The position numbers and the translations under genes are program-made. Positions 43,792-59,026 of a DNA stretch of 64,000 nucleotides are shown in pieces (within the stretch, counting starts at the first letter, position 1; the number at the start of each line of letters is the position of its first letter). The notes under the pieces were generated by a model that was not told the origin of the DNA, searched no databases, and saw only the letters and a program-made list of their open reading frames with translations. This DNA is from Petrosia ficiformis. Lineage: Eukaryota; Porifera; Demospongiae; Haplosclerida; Petrosiidae. Where the stretch lies: NCBI GenBank assembly GCA_947044365.1, contig OX345640.1:2031001-2095000 (forward strand), given 5' to 3'.

Positions 43792-44283
43792 TACCGTATT
43801 TTCCCGTTTAGAAGCCCGGGGCTTTATTTCCTAAAGGCACTTCCTTGACCAAGCCACTAAACGAAACCGGCCTATATACGAGCCCGGCCTGTAAACAATC
43901 GCCAGAAGCTAGTGTGTGCATAAACCACGCGGCCGGGCAATGGATGACCATGCCCATCACGTAACAAGGCCCCCCCGGGGGCCCACTAACGATAGCTTAG
44001 CATCATGGCCACTGGTAGTGTTTTTCAGCAAATTCTATGATGGCCTTGATCTTCGTTGAAATGTCGTAAGAACTTCTCTTCTTTGTTGACATTCTGCTTT
44101 GGGCAAAATTCATCTTCTTCTTCCTCAGTACCACATGTCCTACGTCCACGTGTTGTGGGCGTGGCACCACCCGGCTTTAATTCGAGACCCGGCCTTTATT
44201 TAGTGAATAAAGCGAGAACACCTGGCCTTAAAACGAGATCTGGCTTCTCTTCAGACCCAGCCCCTATTTGGGAAAATACGGTA
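43792..44283. mobile_element. ~492-bp GC-rich MITE with TACCGTATTTTCCC ends
   Basis: Left end TACCGTATTTTCCCGTTTAG and right end CTATTTGGGAAAATACGGTA. Interior with CCCGG- and CCTTTATTT-rich words in both orientations. It is inserted in a TGTATG array, so a TA-containing target is likely. No coding capacity recognised. Confidence 0.85.
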
Positions 44284-44606
44284 TGTATGTATGCATGTAT
44301 GTATGATTGTATGATTAAAAGGTGTTGTATGTATGTATTAAGGTGTTAAATATCTACTAATATCTACTAATCTAATGGTAATGTATGTAATGCTACTAAT
44401 CTAATTAAAATGTGTTGTATGTATGTATGTATTAAGATGTATAATTAAAAGGTGTTAGAGATGTATGTATGTATGTTTGTAATTAAAAGGTGTTAGAGAT
44501 GTATAATTAAAAGAAAAGGTATTAGAGATGTATGCTTGGATGTGTGTATGTATGTAATTAAAAGTGTTAGAGATGTATAATTAAAAGGTGATAGAGATGT
44601 ATGTAC

Positions 44607-44637
<31 letters not shown>

Positions 44638-44755
44638 TGTTGTATGTAATTAAAAGGTGTTAGAGATGTATAATTAAAAGGTGATAGAGATGTATGTACG
44701 TATGTATGTATGTTGTATGTAATTAAAAGGTGTCAGAGATGTATAATTAACAAGT
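44284..44755. repeat. Minisatellite AATTAAAAGGTGTTAGAGATGTAT
   Basis: About ten irregular units of TAATTAAAAGGTGTTAGAG and ATGTATGTATG. This is the private array of unit 8, continuing from before the MITE. Confidence 0.8.
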
Positions 44756-44815
44756 GTATATAGAGAAAAAAAACATCCCTATGATTGCTTTACAAATTTA
44801 AGTGAAGATAAAAGT

Positions 44816-44940
44816 ATCCCTATGACTGCTTTGTGGTGTCCATCATTCAGTAGTCATGGCTAACTTTATGATGCCTGAAACACATCAGCCTATTATAGTT
44901 ATTATTTTGATTATCTACACTATTTACCTTTTGTAGAACT
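44816..44940. mobile_element. Fragment of the ATCCCTATGA MITE family
   Basis: Similar to 4665-4800, including TGGTGTCCA.CATTCAGTA and GCCTGAAACACA.CAGCCT. It stops where the leader of the family gene resumes (TATTGTCAGTAAATAC). It thus replaces the second TATA promoter present in sister units at 17073 and 40274. Confidence 0.7.
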
Positions 44941-45576
44941 ATTATTATTGTCAGTAAATACATTTTTAATGTAAAAGTGTATATACTTGTAACTATAAAG
45001 AAAAAAAGACCACAGCTGTGTTACAGAGTTACAGATTGAAGCAACTGAAGAATGAAACAACAGAACAAGGCAACAACGACCAGTAAAGTGGTGGGTTGGC
45101 TATCTGTTAATGCAAGATTATACTGTTTGGTTGTCTGTTACTACAGTATAGCCAGCAAAGAAAACCAATTGATCCAGTGTGGATTAGATTTAATAGATCT
45201 GAAGTAGTTAAATGCAACTCCAAACCACTGTATATAATTATTGTGGCGCTAATGAGAATAGCAAGCAAACAACAGATTATAAACAAATTCTGATAGTACT
45301 TTCAGTCTATCAGTACATTGTTCTGATACATTTAATCTGAGCTCTACATATTTGTAAATAGCAATTTGCAGACAGTTTAACATACTATGCTACTAAATGG
45401 GGTAGTATGATGGCATAGATTGTGTTTCATGTAGTATCTGCATAGTACAGATACTATGTACATAACAATGCTACGCACAGCACAGCTAAACTGTTTGCTT
45501 AAAATTACTAATAATTTATAATACAAATACCTTTTCTTTCCCTATAGAAACCTATAAACTAACAATAAAACAAGCT

Positions 45577-45900
45577 ATGGATCCAAAACCTTCAGATCTG
45601 TGGGGGATGTTTAGTTCTGTGTTAGTAGTATTCTTCATAATGGTATTCTTCATATTAATTGGAATTATAATATCAAGAAGAATCAGAAATCGTCCATCAA
45701 GACCAGTTGAAGAATATACCAGGGAACAAAACAGAGAATTAGTAGTCAAACGTAATGAATATCACTTGTTGAGACGGAGCGGACATATTCTAGTGACTCA
45801 TTACCAGCTACAAAGAAACAACATACCATATATGGTAGAAGTGATACCAGAAAGCGCAAGAGACATAAGAAAGCCTTTATTTGTTAGCGGGAGAATCTAA
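45577..45900 (+). CDS. Small single-pass membrane protein, subgroup III (copy 7)
   Basis: 107 residues, a close paralogue of 17822. MDPKPSDLWGMFSS, one hydrophobic segment VLVVFFIMVFFILIGIIIS, basic anchor RRIRNR, RPVEEYTREQNRELVVKRNE, IPYMVEVIPES and the end LFVSGRI. The PYMVE motif, weak in the copy at 17822, is clear here and links subgroups II and III. The exon begins after TCCCTATAG near 45548. Its second TATA block is missing (see 44816). Function unknown. Confidence 0.7.
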   Translation: MDPKPSDLWGMFSSVLVVFFIMVFFILIGIIISRRIRNRPSRPVEEYTREQNRELVVKRNEYHLLRRSGHILVTHYQLQRNNIPYMVEVIPESARDIRKPLFVSGRI

Positions 45901-45974
45901 TACCATGTTACAAACAAGACTTAAAATCTATAAATGTAAACTATGTAACTATTGTAATGTATTTACTATTGTTA

Positions 45975-46790
45975 TAAGTACATGTACATTTCTATGTATA
46001 AATACATACATACATACATACATACAAGTACATGTACATTTCTATGTATAAATACATACATACATACATACATACATACATACAAGTACATGTACATTTC
46101 TATGTATAAATACATACATACATACATACATACAAGTACATGTACATTTCTATGTATAAATACATACATACATACATACATACAAGTACATGTACATTTC
46201 TATGTATAAATACATACATACAAGTACATGTACATTTCTATGTATAAATAAATACATACACATACATACATACATACATACGTATGTATGTATGTATGTA
46301 TGTATGTATGTATGTATATTCATTGTCATAATCTGGTATGTATGTATGTATGTATATTCATTGTCATAATCTGGTATGTATGTATGTATGTATATTCATT
46401 GTCATAATCTGGTATGTATGTATGTATGTATATTCATTGTCATAATCTGGTATGTATGTATGTATGTATATTCATTGTCATAATCTGGTATGTATGTATG
46501 TATATCATTCATTGTCATAATCTGGTATGTATGTATGTATATCATTCATTGTCATAATCTGGTATGTATGTATGTATATCATTCATTGTCATAATCTGGT
46601 ATGTATGTATGTATATCATTCATTGTCATAATCTGGTATGTATGTATGTATATCATTCATTGTCATAATCTGGAATGTATGTATGTATATCATTCATTGT
46701 CATAATCTGGAATGTATGTAATGTATATCATTCATTGTCATAATCTGGAATGTATGTAATGTATATCATTCATTGTCATAATCTGGAATG
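45975..46790. repeat. Two adjoining minisatellites plus TACA/TGTA tracts
   Basis: 45975-46255: ~40-50 base units of AAGTACATGTACATTTCTAT and CATA runs (about six). Then a CATA/TGTA inversion at 46270-46315. 46316-46790: ~32-36 base units of ATTCATTGTCATAATCTGG plus TGTA (about 13). The last unit runs directly into the truncated gene copy. Confidence 0.9.
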
Positions 46791-47168
46791 TATACCAAAT
46801 CTGTGGGTTGTTTCCTGTGTTTTACTTCATCTGTGGTTCGTTTTCATCTGCATTTTATTTCTACCTGATCTGTGGGCTTTCTTCACCTGTATTTTATTTC
46901 AAGATCTGTGGGTTTTTTCCGTCTGGATTTTACTTCAAGAGCTGTTGTTCATTTTCATCTCCATTTTATTTCTACCAGATCTTTGGGTTTTTTACATCTG
47001 CATTCTACTTCAATACCCGTGGGATGTTTTAATATGTTTTTTAGCAGTATTTGCAACATTTGGAATTATATATTGGCTAGATCTACATGGATAATGATAT
47101 ACCATATATGGTAGAAGCTCAAAGGGAACGTCAAATAAAGTTCAGAAACTCATTATTTGTAATCTAAT
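46790..47168 (+). pseudogene. Subgroup II membrane protein, truncated at the start and internally deleted (copy 8)
   Basis: The family sequence begins at CCAAATCTGTGG (PNLW), joined to the minisatellite; the MPPTL start and the acceptor are gone. Seven LW-type repeats follow to GIIYWL. A deletion then joins GGCTAG to AGATC, removing the basic anchor and the EYTEQEDREL region (~130 bases) and shifting the frame to a stop at ~47094. CTAG occurs at both break points in intact copies, so microhomology joining is likely. The distal PYMVEAQRERQ..NSLFVI is still readable to 47168 in another frame. Confidence 0.8.
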
Positions 47169-47211
47169 ATCATGCATAGTATATTCACAGCACGATGACA
47201 CACACATAATT

Positions 47212-47251
<40 letters not shown>

Positions 47252-48974
47252 CGATATGAATATGGATGTACAAATCAGTCATTTGTGCAATAATAATTTG
47301 TCAAATGATCACAATTGTCACATAATTATAATAATTATAATAATTATTATAAATGAAATTACTTATAATATATATATATATATATAATTATATATAATTT
47401 ATTATATATATATATATATAATTATATATATATATATATCCCGATACGGCGAAACATATCTGATATATAAACCTGTGGTTTACTGCTGTGGTCAGATATA
47501 AAACCTGCCGTCGAAACAGACTACAAGAAAACAACGCTTACCTTCTCCAAAGTGCCCGACAAAAAGGTAGGAGAAGCATCAGACATCAACAAATGTTTTG
47601 TCTTTCGTGATTATAACACGCCTACTCGTGCTATATCAGAATTATCTCTTTCAGTTTTGCAACAGAGACATATTCGAAATTATTATAACCACACCCACCT
47701 TGATCAAGCATATATAATGTGTGAGGTGTGGCTCAGCATCACAAATGCAGCTTCTTTGCAACTTTCTGGACCTCCTGGAGCAATCTAACAGTCACCTCAA
47801 CCTTGCTTACCAATTACTGCAAGCACAGCATCCACTCCAGTCTGCAAGCGAACGGTATTTTTCACTTATTCTCCCAACATCCCTTTCTCTCTCACTAGAA
47901 CCAGCTAGAAAGCAAGTCTATACATCACACATACATCAACATCCCATTCTGATCTCCTTTTACTTCAAAGTAACATCAAAGGGCGGACACTTGAATCAAA
48001 GCACCGCCCGACCACATCCAACAAAGCGTGGGCGTTTTTGACAATAGAATGCCGACATGCCGGCACCACATTGGCATACTCTCGTAATCTACAGTAATTT
48101 GGGGCGTGGTACATCCAAGATCCCGTGAATTGCAGTTTGAAATTCAGTATTCTATTAAGTTGGATACACTTCCTCTCTGACAGGATGTTGTAAAATTACA
48201 ACATTTAAGGGAGATAGATGCAGTCACTAAAACACGGTCAGAGTAACTATACAATTAGATATACAACACAATGAAGATGTATTAACACTCGGAAAACTGG
48301 ACTCCAGTGAGCAATTATTCGTTTCGTGCTGGGTATTCACTATATTTCATAATGCAAAATTATATTGCTCGTTACTTGAAAGAACTACAGCAACGAAACA
48401 TTTTCATGGTAAGTACAAGTATACACACCACACAAAGATGATACAACAGTGCATGGAAAGCCAGACACTACTGAGCAATTATCAGTAATCCATTAGATTA
48501 CATAATAATTATTAAATCATATTGCTGGGTAATGAAGAAAGTTAGAGTAACGAAACTCAGTCAGGATAACAACAGGTACATACACAACACTGAATATATA
48601 GCACCACTTGGAAAACCACACCCTACTGAGCAATTGATCCGTAATCACAACAGTTCATTATATTACATATTAATTAAATCATTATCGCTGGGTAATGAAG
48701 GAAGTCAGAGTAACAAAACTCAGTCAGGATAACTGCAGGTATATACACAACACATTGGACATAGCTATAGCACCACAATGTTAATCAAACACACATCACA
48801 GGTGAATTAACACTACACTGATACAAGAAAGTATTAAAGTAGGTGATGAAGGATAATGAACCACAGGTATAGCACATGTGCAGGTTTATAGCACACTTCC
48901 CACCATATTTGTTTTACAGAGAATGGTAAGTACATTGGTAAATATATAAAGAGCATTATTAATTTTCCTTTTTG
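47169..48974. other. No gene recognised; AT microsatellites and diverged repeats
   Basis: AT dinucleotide runs at ~47216-47250 and 47370-47440. 47720-47880 resembles 34640-34860 and 51945-52195, a third, more diverged copy of the NHLRC2 5' flank. 48350-48745 contains two to three diverged ~180-bp units with GCTGGGTAATGAAG and ACTCAGTCAGGATAAC. No supported exon before 48975. Confidence 0.5.
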
Positions 48975-51279
48975 ATGCCAAAAACTCAGCCTAGAAAAGC
49001 CAAGTATATCGTAGATGTTGGCAAACTTGAAGAATACATAATTCTCCATGGACTTCCACCAAAGAAGTCCTCATGTACAAGAAATGATGGCTACTGGACT
49101 ATGGCTTGTAGGGAACTGTTGGGAAAACAAAAAATAGACAGCAGATATGTCAAAGCAATTGCAAACCATTATTATTGCAATCTACATGGTTTAAAGACAA
49201 GATTGCTTGACAGATTACAGGTAACATAGTAATTATAGTGCATAATAACTGTATATAATTTTACATTAATTTTGTTACAATAGATGACAGATGAAACTGT
49301 TGTAGACCAAGAAAAAAAAGCAAAAGATGTAAATGCTGGTAAGAAATGTTAATAATCATAAACTAACAAACTTACACAAATACTTTTATGCAGAGCAAGA
49401 TGTGGAAACAGTAGTAAGATTCCATTCTGTATAAGTAATGTTAATTACATATCTTCCTCCTATAAAGGAAACCTGCAGCGAAGAAGACTATAGTCCATTG
49501 AATGATGAAAATGTAAAAACAATGTACAGTTATGTAGCTAATAATGAATGAATTACAATATTATAAGTAGAAAGTTGGAATGAATTAGTCATCAAGAGAA
49601 GGACAAATCCCGGTCTCTCTAACCTCAGAAAGCAGAACATGTGCTGGCTAAATGCTGTGATTCAAGCACTGGCAGTAACCAAACTATCTCTTGCTTTACA
49701 ATGTATAGGTATGATATTACGAAGTATTTGTTCTTTGAACGTGTTCATTTTTTCAATTGTAGAAGAACTTGATCAGACTCCCCTCCAAAGAAAGTTTATA
49801 GAAGTTAATAAAAATTTAGAGAAATCATCAAAGTCTCCAAATGCTTACCCTATAATTGTATATTAGCAAAATTAAATACATTATATTTTATATACACATT
49901 TGTTTTTAATACTGTACTCGTAGAAAGAATTACGTGAAGCAACTGAAGTTGGTGAAATGAAAGACTGTGGTGATTGTATTAGTGGACTTATTGAACAACT
50001 GATTGGAAGTGTCTTCAAGGTAAAGCAAATAAGTATTCAAATTCTTTAAACCTATAATTAATGTGTCTGTGTCATCAGCTTCATTCTACCTTTCAAAGTC
50101 TAATGACACTGATGATAGAAAAACGAGTGAACTGCACTTCATGTGTTTACGTAAGGATAAGGATAATAATAAGGTCATAATACAGTAATCATACTATTTG
50201 TCACAGTTTCTGCTAAGGTATAACAATGATAATGATTTAAGAAAATTAAAAAAACATTTATTTCATTAGTGAACAGTCGATTGACAAAGATGATGAATTA
50301 CTGACCAAACATGAAGATGGTAATTAAAGTAGTTACATTCTTATCTCTAATTTGTATCATAAATATTACACTTGTACATACCAATACTGTAATTACATTA
50401 TTAATTCACCATGTAGTGATACCGGACTCTTCTCCATCACCAATTACATCAAATTATTCTGATGAAAATAATTTGTGACAAGGTACATTATCTTTAGGTA
50501 CATTACAAGTTTAATCCATATTACACATGTATAAAGTCGAAGAAGATCCTGAAAATGGGTTACTAGTTCCACTTTTTATTAATCAATTCACACCTGCTGA
50601 TGAAGAGGAAGAGTTGTATAGTACACCATGGGGGAAGGAGTATTACATACAACAATACCCTAAACTATGTAGACCATCCGATAAGTGAGATCAACTTCAT
50701 TTTGAATACTACACATACATGTACATATATTAGTTCAAATAACAGAGGTGAAATGTTTAGCAGATGGTTCATACGTGATTCTATCAGTACGTTTGAGGTA
50801 GAAATACTACAATAATATATTAGCATACATCATTTATATTTAATTTTAGCCAAAAATTAGATTATTGTATCAGGAGACAGCACAAGTTGCTATAGCAATC
50901 CAGAGGTATCCAGAATTGTTAAAAACCTATCAGTTCATCTAAATATGTGGCCAATACAGCTGCAGGATATGGTGAATATCAGTCAGATCTCTATGAAGAT
51001 ATTAACACATAACGTTTATTTACAGGTTGATGAAATTGTGTACTATTTGCAAGGGATACAGTCAGATGTTTATAAAACAGCTGCCACCTTGCTAAATAAT
51101 CATACAAAGTTTATCATAATACCAGAAGTAAGTCAACTATAGTTAATGCATACATTCGAGTAATGTATCTCCTCACTTTACAGATATTGACTGAATTAAT
51201 TAGATGCAAATACAACCTTTCTTATAATGAAGCTGTCGACACATTTTTATGCAGGAAACTACCTGTATCACTCGTCTGA
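48975..51279 (+). CDS. Multi-exon gene with ubiquitin-protease-like (C19) cysteine box
   Basis: Exons I can support: 48975-49220, 49284-49338, 49394-49413, 49468-~49515, ~49571-49708, 49763-49857, 49924-50019 and 50079-50150. Candidate later exons extend to a stop at 51279. Exon 1 begins MPKTQPRKAKYIVDV and holds a lysine-rich region. The key motif is GLSNLRKQNMCWLNAVIQAL, which aligns with the USP cysteine box (G-L-x-N.. N-x-C-W-x-N-x-x-x-Q) with two extra residues. KDCGDCISGLIEQL and a paired C..C (VNCTSC) follow, as in USP fingers. I could not find a convincing histidine box, and the frame at ~50477 meets a stop. Exon joins after 50150 are uncertain. It may be a deubiquitinase-like protein, possibly inactive. 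Confidence 0.55.
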
Positions 51280-51707
51280 TAATGACAAAAATCATCTGTT
51301 GCCATGACACTGTAAAATAATAACAACTATTATTATTACTATAATTATATTCATTTTGGTTAGCTTATGCACTTGCAGTACATACTCTAATATCATCATT
51401 ATCATATCACATAAAATCCAAATAGTGGCTTCGGAAGTGATTTACAAGCTTGGAAAATGACATTTTAGATAACTATAACTGTCAAATCTATGCAGTAGAT
51501 AGGGGCCTAACTGTAACAAATCATCAAGAATATTGAGCGCGATGCAATAGATAGGGGCCTAACTGTAACAGAATATTGAGCGCGCTTGTAATATAGTGTT
51601 GCAAACCAGCCCCTCCTACATGCTGTAATGTAATTAATGCACCACAAATATTTCGATGGGCGTGATCATTATTTACCACAACTATGTGGTGCTGCAAAAT
51701 ATGGTGC
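51280..51707. other. No gene seen; short direct duplication
   Basis: GCAATAGATAGGGGCCTAAC-like and AATATTGAGCGCG words occur twice between 51490 and 51590. Otherwise unremarkable AT-rich sequence. Confidence 0.5.
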
Positions 51708-51888
51708 TACTGTCATTTGCATCAATCTTGCAACAAAAAATGTCAAAGCGGGAATGAGTGTGGTATAACATTTAGCCAATCAATTTACTCTGATCATGTG
51801 TTGTTTGCTGTAATGTTTACTATTGTAAGTGTAATTACGTCATCTCTGGTTTGAGAGCGCCGTTGCAAGATTACTGGAAACGACAGTA
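51708..51888. mobile_element. 181-bp MITE, copy B (inverted relative to copy A)
   Basis: Exact-length reverse complement of 23336-23516 with few substitutions. It ends 13 bases before the segmental duplication starts at 51902. Confidence 0.85.
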
Positions 51889-54800
51889 GCTTCAGCAGAG
51901 TTTCTAGTTTCACGTACACATTCGCCACATGGCACATACCCAAGAGGTGTGGCTCAGCATTCAGAGTGGGAGGGGCTGGCTACGCAAGACTAGCTCAGCA
52001 TCAGGTTCATGTATATGTATTTATGTATGACCATGTAAAGGCTGAATGGTACTTATAAACTTTGCAAGTAAATATAGGACTTCCCGGAGCAATCTAACAG
52101 TCACCTCAACCTTGCTTACCAATTACTAAAAGCACAGCATCCACAAAGTCTGCAAGCGAGCGCTGTTTTTCATCTATTCTCACAACCTCTCTCTACAATT
52201 GATGACCCAACTAAACAAAGATTACAACTAAACACTACAGAAAAATATTATATCCATATAAAACATAATTATGCATATATATATATATATACATGCGACA
52301 AATTATTTAGAATGAATGACACATAAATACAGGATCTAAAGAGCATAAGAGGATTTTCAACTTTTCTTGGTCACTCAAGGACGATAAATCAGCAGTGTGT
52401 AATTGTCACACGTAATTGTACACACTGTGTAATTCTACACATTGCATATATGATAATGTTTATCAATCTCTCCAGTAATCAGCTGTCTCGTGATGGTGCC
52501 ATCATCTTGCTAAGTTACACCATATTTAATTAAATTATACATGTGGTTCATTAATTAAAGTATGCATGCTTTCTGTATTTTCTGAATTAGATTCTGTTAA
52601 AATATGGACAAATTCATTGGAGGCTATGGAATGTTTTAAATTGAACATAAAGAGTTATTATACTATTTTACTCATAATTATTATTGATTATCGTGTTAAA
52701 AACTGTTAATTATAATAATTGATTTTTGTAATTCACCATAATTATTTTTTAAAGTTTTAGTCAAACTTCAACGATTATTGATAGGGAATAAAATCATGTA
52801 CATAAAAGAGATGAACTTTACTTAACAAATTATAGTATACCGTGCTGCTTGTATAAAAGTATTTGTGTTTAGTAGATTGGAGATTGTTTATATGGTTTTG
52901 ATACCTAAATGATTAGATACAGAGTACTCATCATTATAGACTGAATAGTCTTCACAATTCACATACATGTACGTAACAGGACAACTACTTGGTCAAGGAA
53001 CTTATGAGCTGCAAAGCCATGAGGAGCATCCATAGACTTTAGGACAACTACTTGGTCCAAGGTACGTATGTGCTGCAAAGCCATGAGGAGCATCCACAGA
53101 CTTTAGGACAACCACTTGGTCCAAGTAACTTATGTGCTGCAAAGCCATGAGGAGCATCCACAGACTTTCTATTACAGTTTAGGTACCTGTGATAATACTA
53201 TTGTACAGGCGTGTATGATGGGGGAAGTGTATTACCTTTTCGACAGCCAGCACTACCCAAGTTAAATCCCTTATATGGAATTTTTTGTGAATAAAATTAG
53301 ACAGTCTGTGTTCTCACAGTTAGATACTCTTAAAACATTTTTAATAATTAATGTTTCATTAAGGGTGGGGCTAATCAATTTTCATTACGAATTTTATGAT
53401 GGAATGATGTTCTAGCTGTGGCCATTCAGGGGGGAGGGTGTGTCTCTACATAGGGAGTACAACTGTATTCTCTGACAAGCTAGTTTGTTACAGATCTATT
53501 AATTTATATAATTTATTTATTGTTGTTACAAACTCTTCAATACATAGATCGAAGCTTATATGACCGTGGATGCTAAAATCATTCATTTGGCAAATAATGG
53601 TTTTGTCAAACACTTATTTTGAATGCTCATTATTCAGCCATTTTGTACAGGTAGCCAACTACCTTTGGTGTCCAGGAAGAGCAACTATTGCTCCACCTAG
53701 TTTACTAATTCAGGTAGTTTCCTGTGCAAAAAGGCTGACGACCATTTAAATATAAGCATTTGACAAATTATTATTTGCCAAATGACTGATTTCTGCATCC
53801 ATGGTCACATATATCATGGTAACCAATGTTCTGTACTTGTGCTAACTAAAAGCAATGCTTGGAGTGCAAGATAATTACCAATTAGCAATTGTATAATAAC
53901 TTATTACCATTATGGTTATAATTTTAAACATTACATCTCAAGTTGTTTCCCAAAACACACTTGTGGCGAGGGTCCTGCACTGTGAGTGCATTCATTTTAT
54001 GTAATTAGTCATTCAAAAAAATGAACTGAATATACACAAAGTTTACAAACACTTCTTGGAATCGTGTTAGTTAATTTAGTTACTTACCAATTGAAGACTA
54101 ACTTGAAATGCATCTGAGATTATCAAAAGGACTATCACTAAGAATATACCTACATGTATAAAAAAAACAAAAAAACAATAACAATAATAATAACAATAAT
54201 AATAATAATAACAATAAAAAAACACATATATATTCCACGCCAAGGGTGTGACTGATGTAGGTCAAGGTGAGCACAATGATAATGTGAAGCACTTGTGTGT
54301 AGACATTTAGAATTTTTCTTTCACGTTTATAGAGACTTTTTAGTTTGAGTATTAGCAATACAATTATGGGAACATATACATACATGTATATTACAGCAAC
54401 ATTAAGAAAAGGTACAAGCAAAGAACCTTTATATGCAAGGCTGTATATACAATTATTAAGAAAACTCAGGAATTGTGGACACATTAAACTGTCTGCAAGA
54501 TATACATATTCTTATATGACTAATTTCGAGCATTCTGATATGTTTAGTTGTTAAACTATTATCAGTTTTTCCTGGAATGTGTTTGCATGACAGATAGTCA
54601 CTTAACCTCTTGTGTATACATGAGGTACATGTAATACCAATCTACGTATATTATTATGTCATGTAAGATACATACTGTAGGCTCTAGTTTGAGTTGAATT
54701 AAGCTAAAAACTAAAGCACAACACAAATGTTATCTATAGTCCAGTATCCTAAACAGATTTATAATTATAATGGCTATTTGGTTTAAAAGTTTATTAGAAA

Positions 54801-55205
54801 GAACATCCTCAATACTCAATTAATATTAGACTTAGTATGTTTTATCTAATGATAATTATAACACCCCTTTCCTTTTAGTAAGGCATTGGTACTTATTTGT
54901 CACACATAGTTACATATATACATAGTTACATACATACATCTAAAACTTTAGTTAGCATAGGGGTAGGAAGCCGGGGTGCTACGTGTGCTGCAACATCCCT
55001 AATTTGTTTTATACATGATGACCCAAAACTATACCAGAGTGCCCAAAATTCAATCTCAGAGCACCTCTTTCCAAACATTTTCCCAAGGGTGGACCCCTGG
55101 ACCCCCTGCTTATTGTGTTTCGTTACTAATCCTGTGGAGCATCCTTACCTACAAATACCTTCCTACCCCTATGGTTAGCTAACTCATGGTAAGGTAAGTC
55201 AAATA

Positions 55206-55535
55206 TTATTGATTAGAAGTTGTAAGTTAAGTATAATTTATCATTGTTGTAGTAACTAAAGACAATATGACTATTATACATAGAGACAATTATAAATGTA
55301 ACTATTATAATTATAGAGACAGAACAACGTCTGTAATTATTATTATGTTTATTATTCTATGTTGTATATCAATCAATATGTCTCAAGTTCTTTGTTGTGT
55401 ATGAGTCGATAAGTCTCCCAAGTGTTACCTATATAAGCTGGTTAATGTTTCAGTTCAATAGTTCTGTTAAAAAGCTATTATAAGAATCATTTTCAAAGTT
55501 ACAACATATTTAGGTGACAAGCATGATATCTCCAG
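55206..55535 (+). promoter_or_regulatory. Conserved promoter-like module, copy 9
   Basis: Near-identical to copy 7, with CTATATAAGCTGG at ~55430 and the micro-ORF start at 55536. Confidence 0.65.
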
Positions 55536-55581
55536 ATGTCGCTCTACGAAAAGAAAATGAAGTTGGACTCTAAAGACCGAA
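55536..55581 (+). CDS. Conserved micro-ORF (MSLYEKKMKLDSKDRTC), copy 9
   Basis: Differs from copy 7 by S-to-Y at residue 4 and a five-base loss near the end (AAAGACCGAAC for AAAGCAGACAGACCGAAC is seven bases shorter), which shifts the frame into the repeat. It runs into the TGTA/GT array. Confidence 0.3.
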
Positions 55582-59025
<3,444 letters not shown>

Positions 59026-59026
59026 A

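Noticed and set aside
47552..48041. Overlapping open frames (MPDKKVGEAS.. and MRCGSASQMQ..)
   Set aside because: The shared part is a diverged copy of the NHLRC2 5' flank (34640-34860), where the frame is not kept.
54098..54484. 128-codon minus-strand frame with a poly-leucine run
   Set aside because: The leucine run is an ATA/ACA microsatellite, and the sister copy at 36800 is not open.
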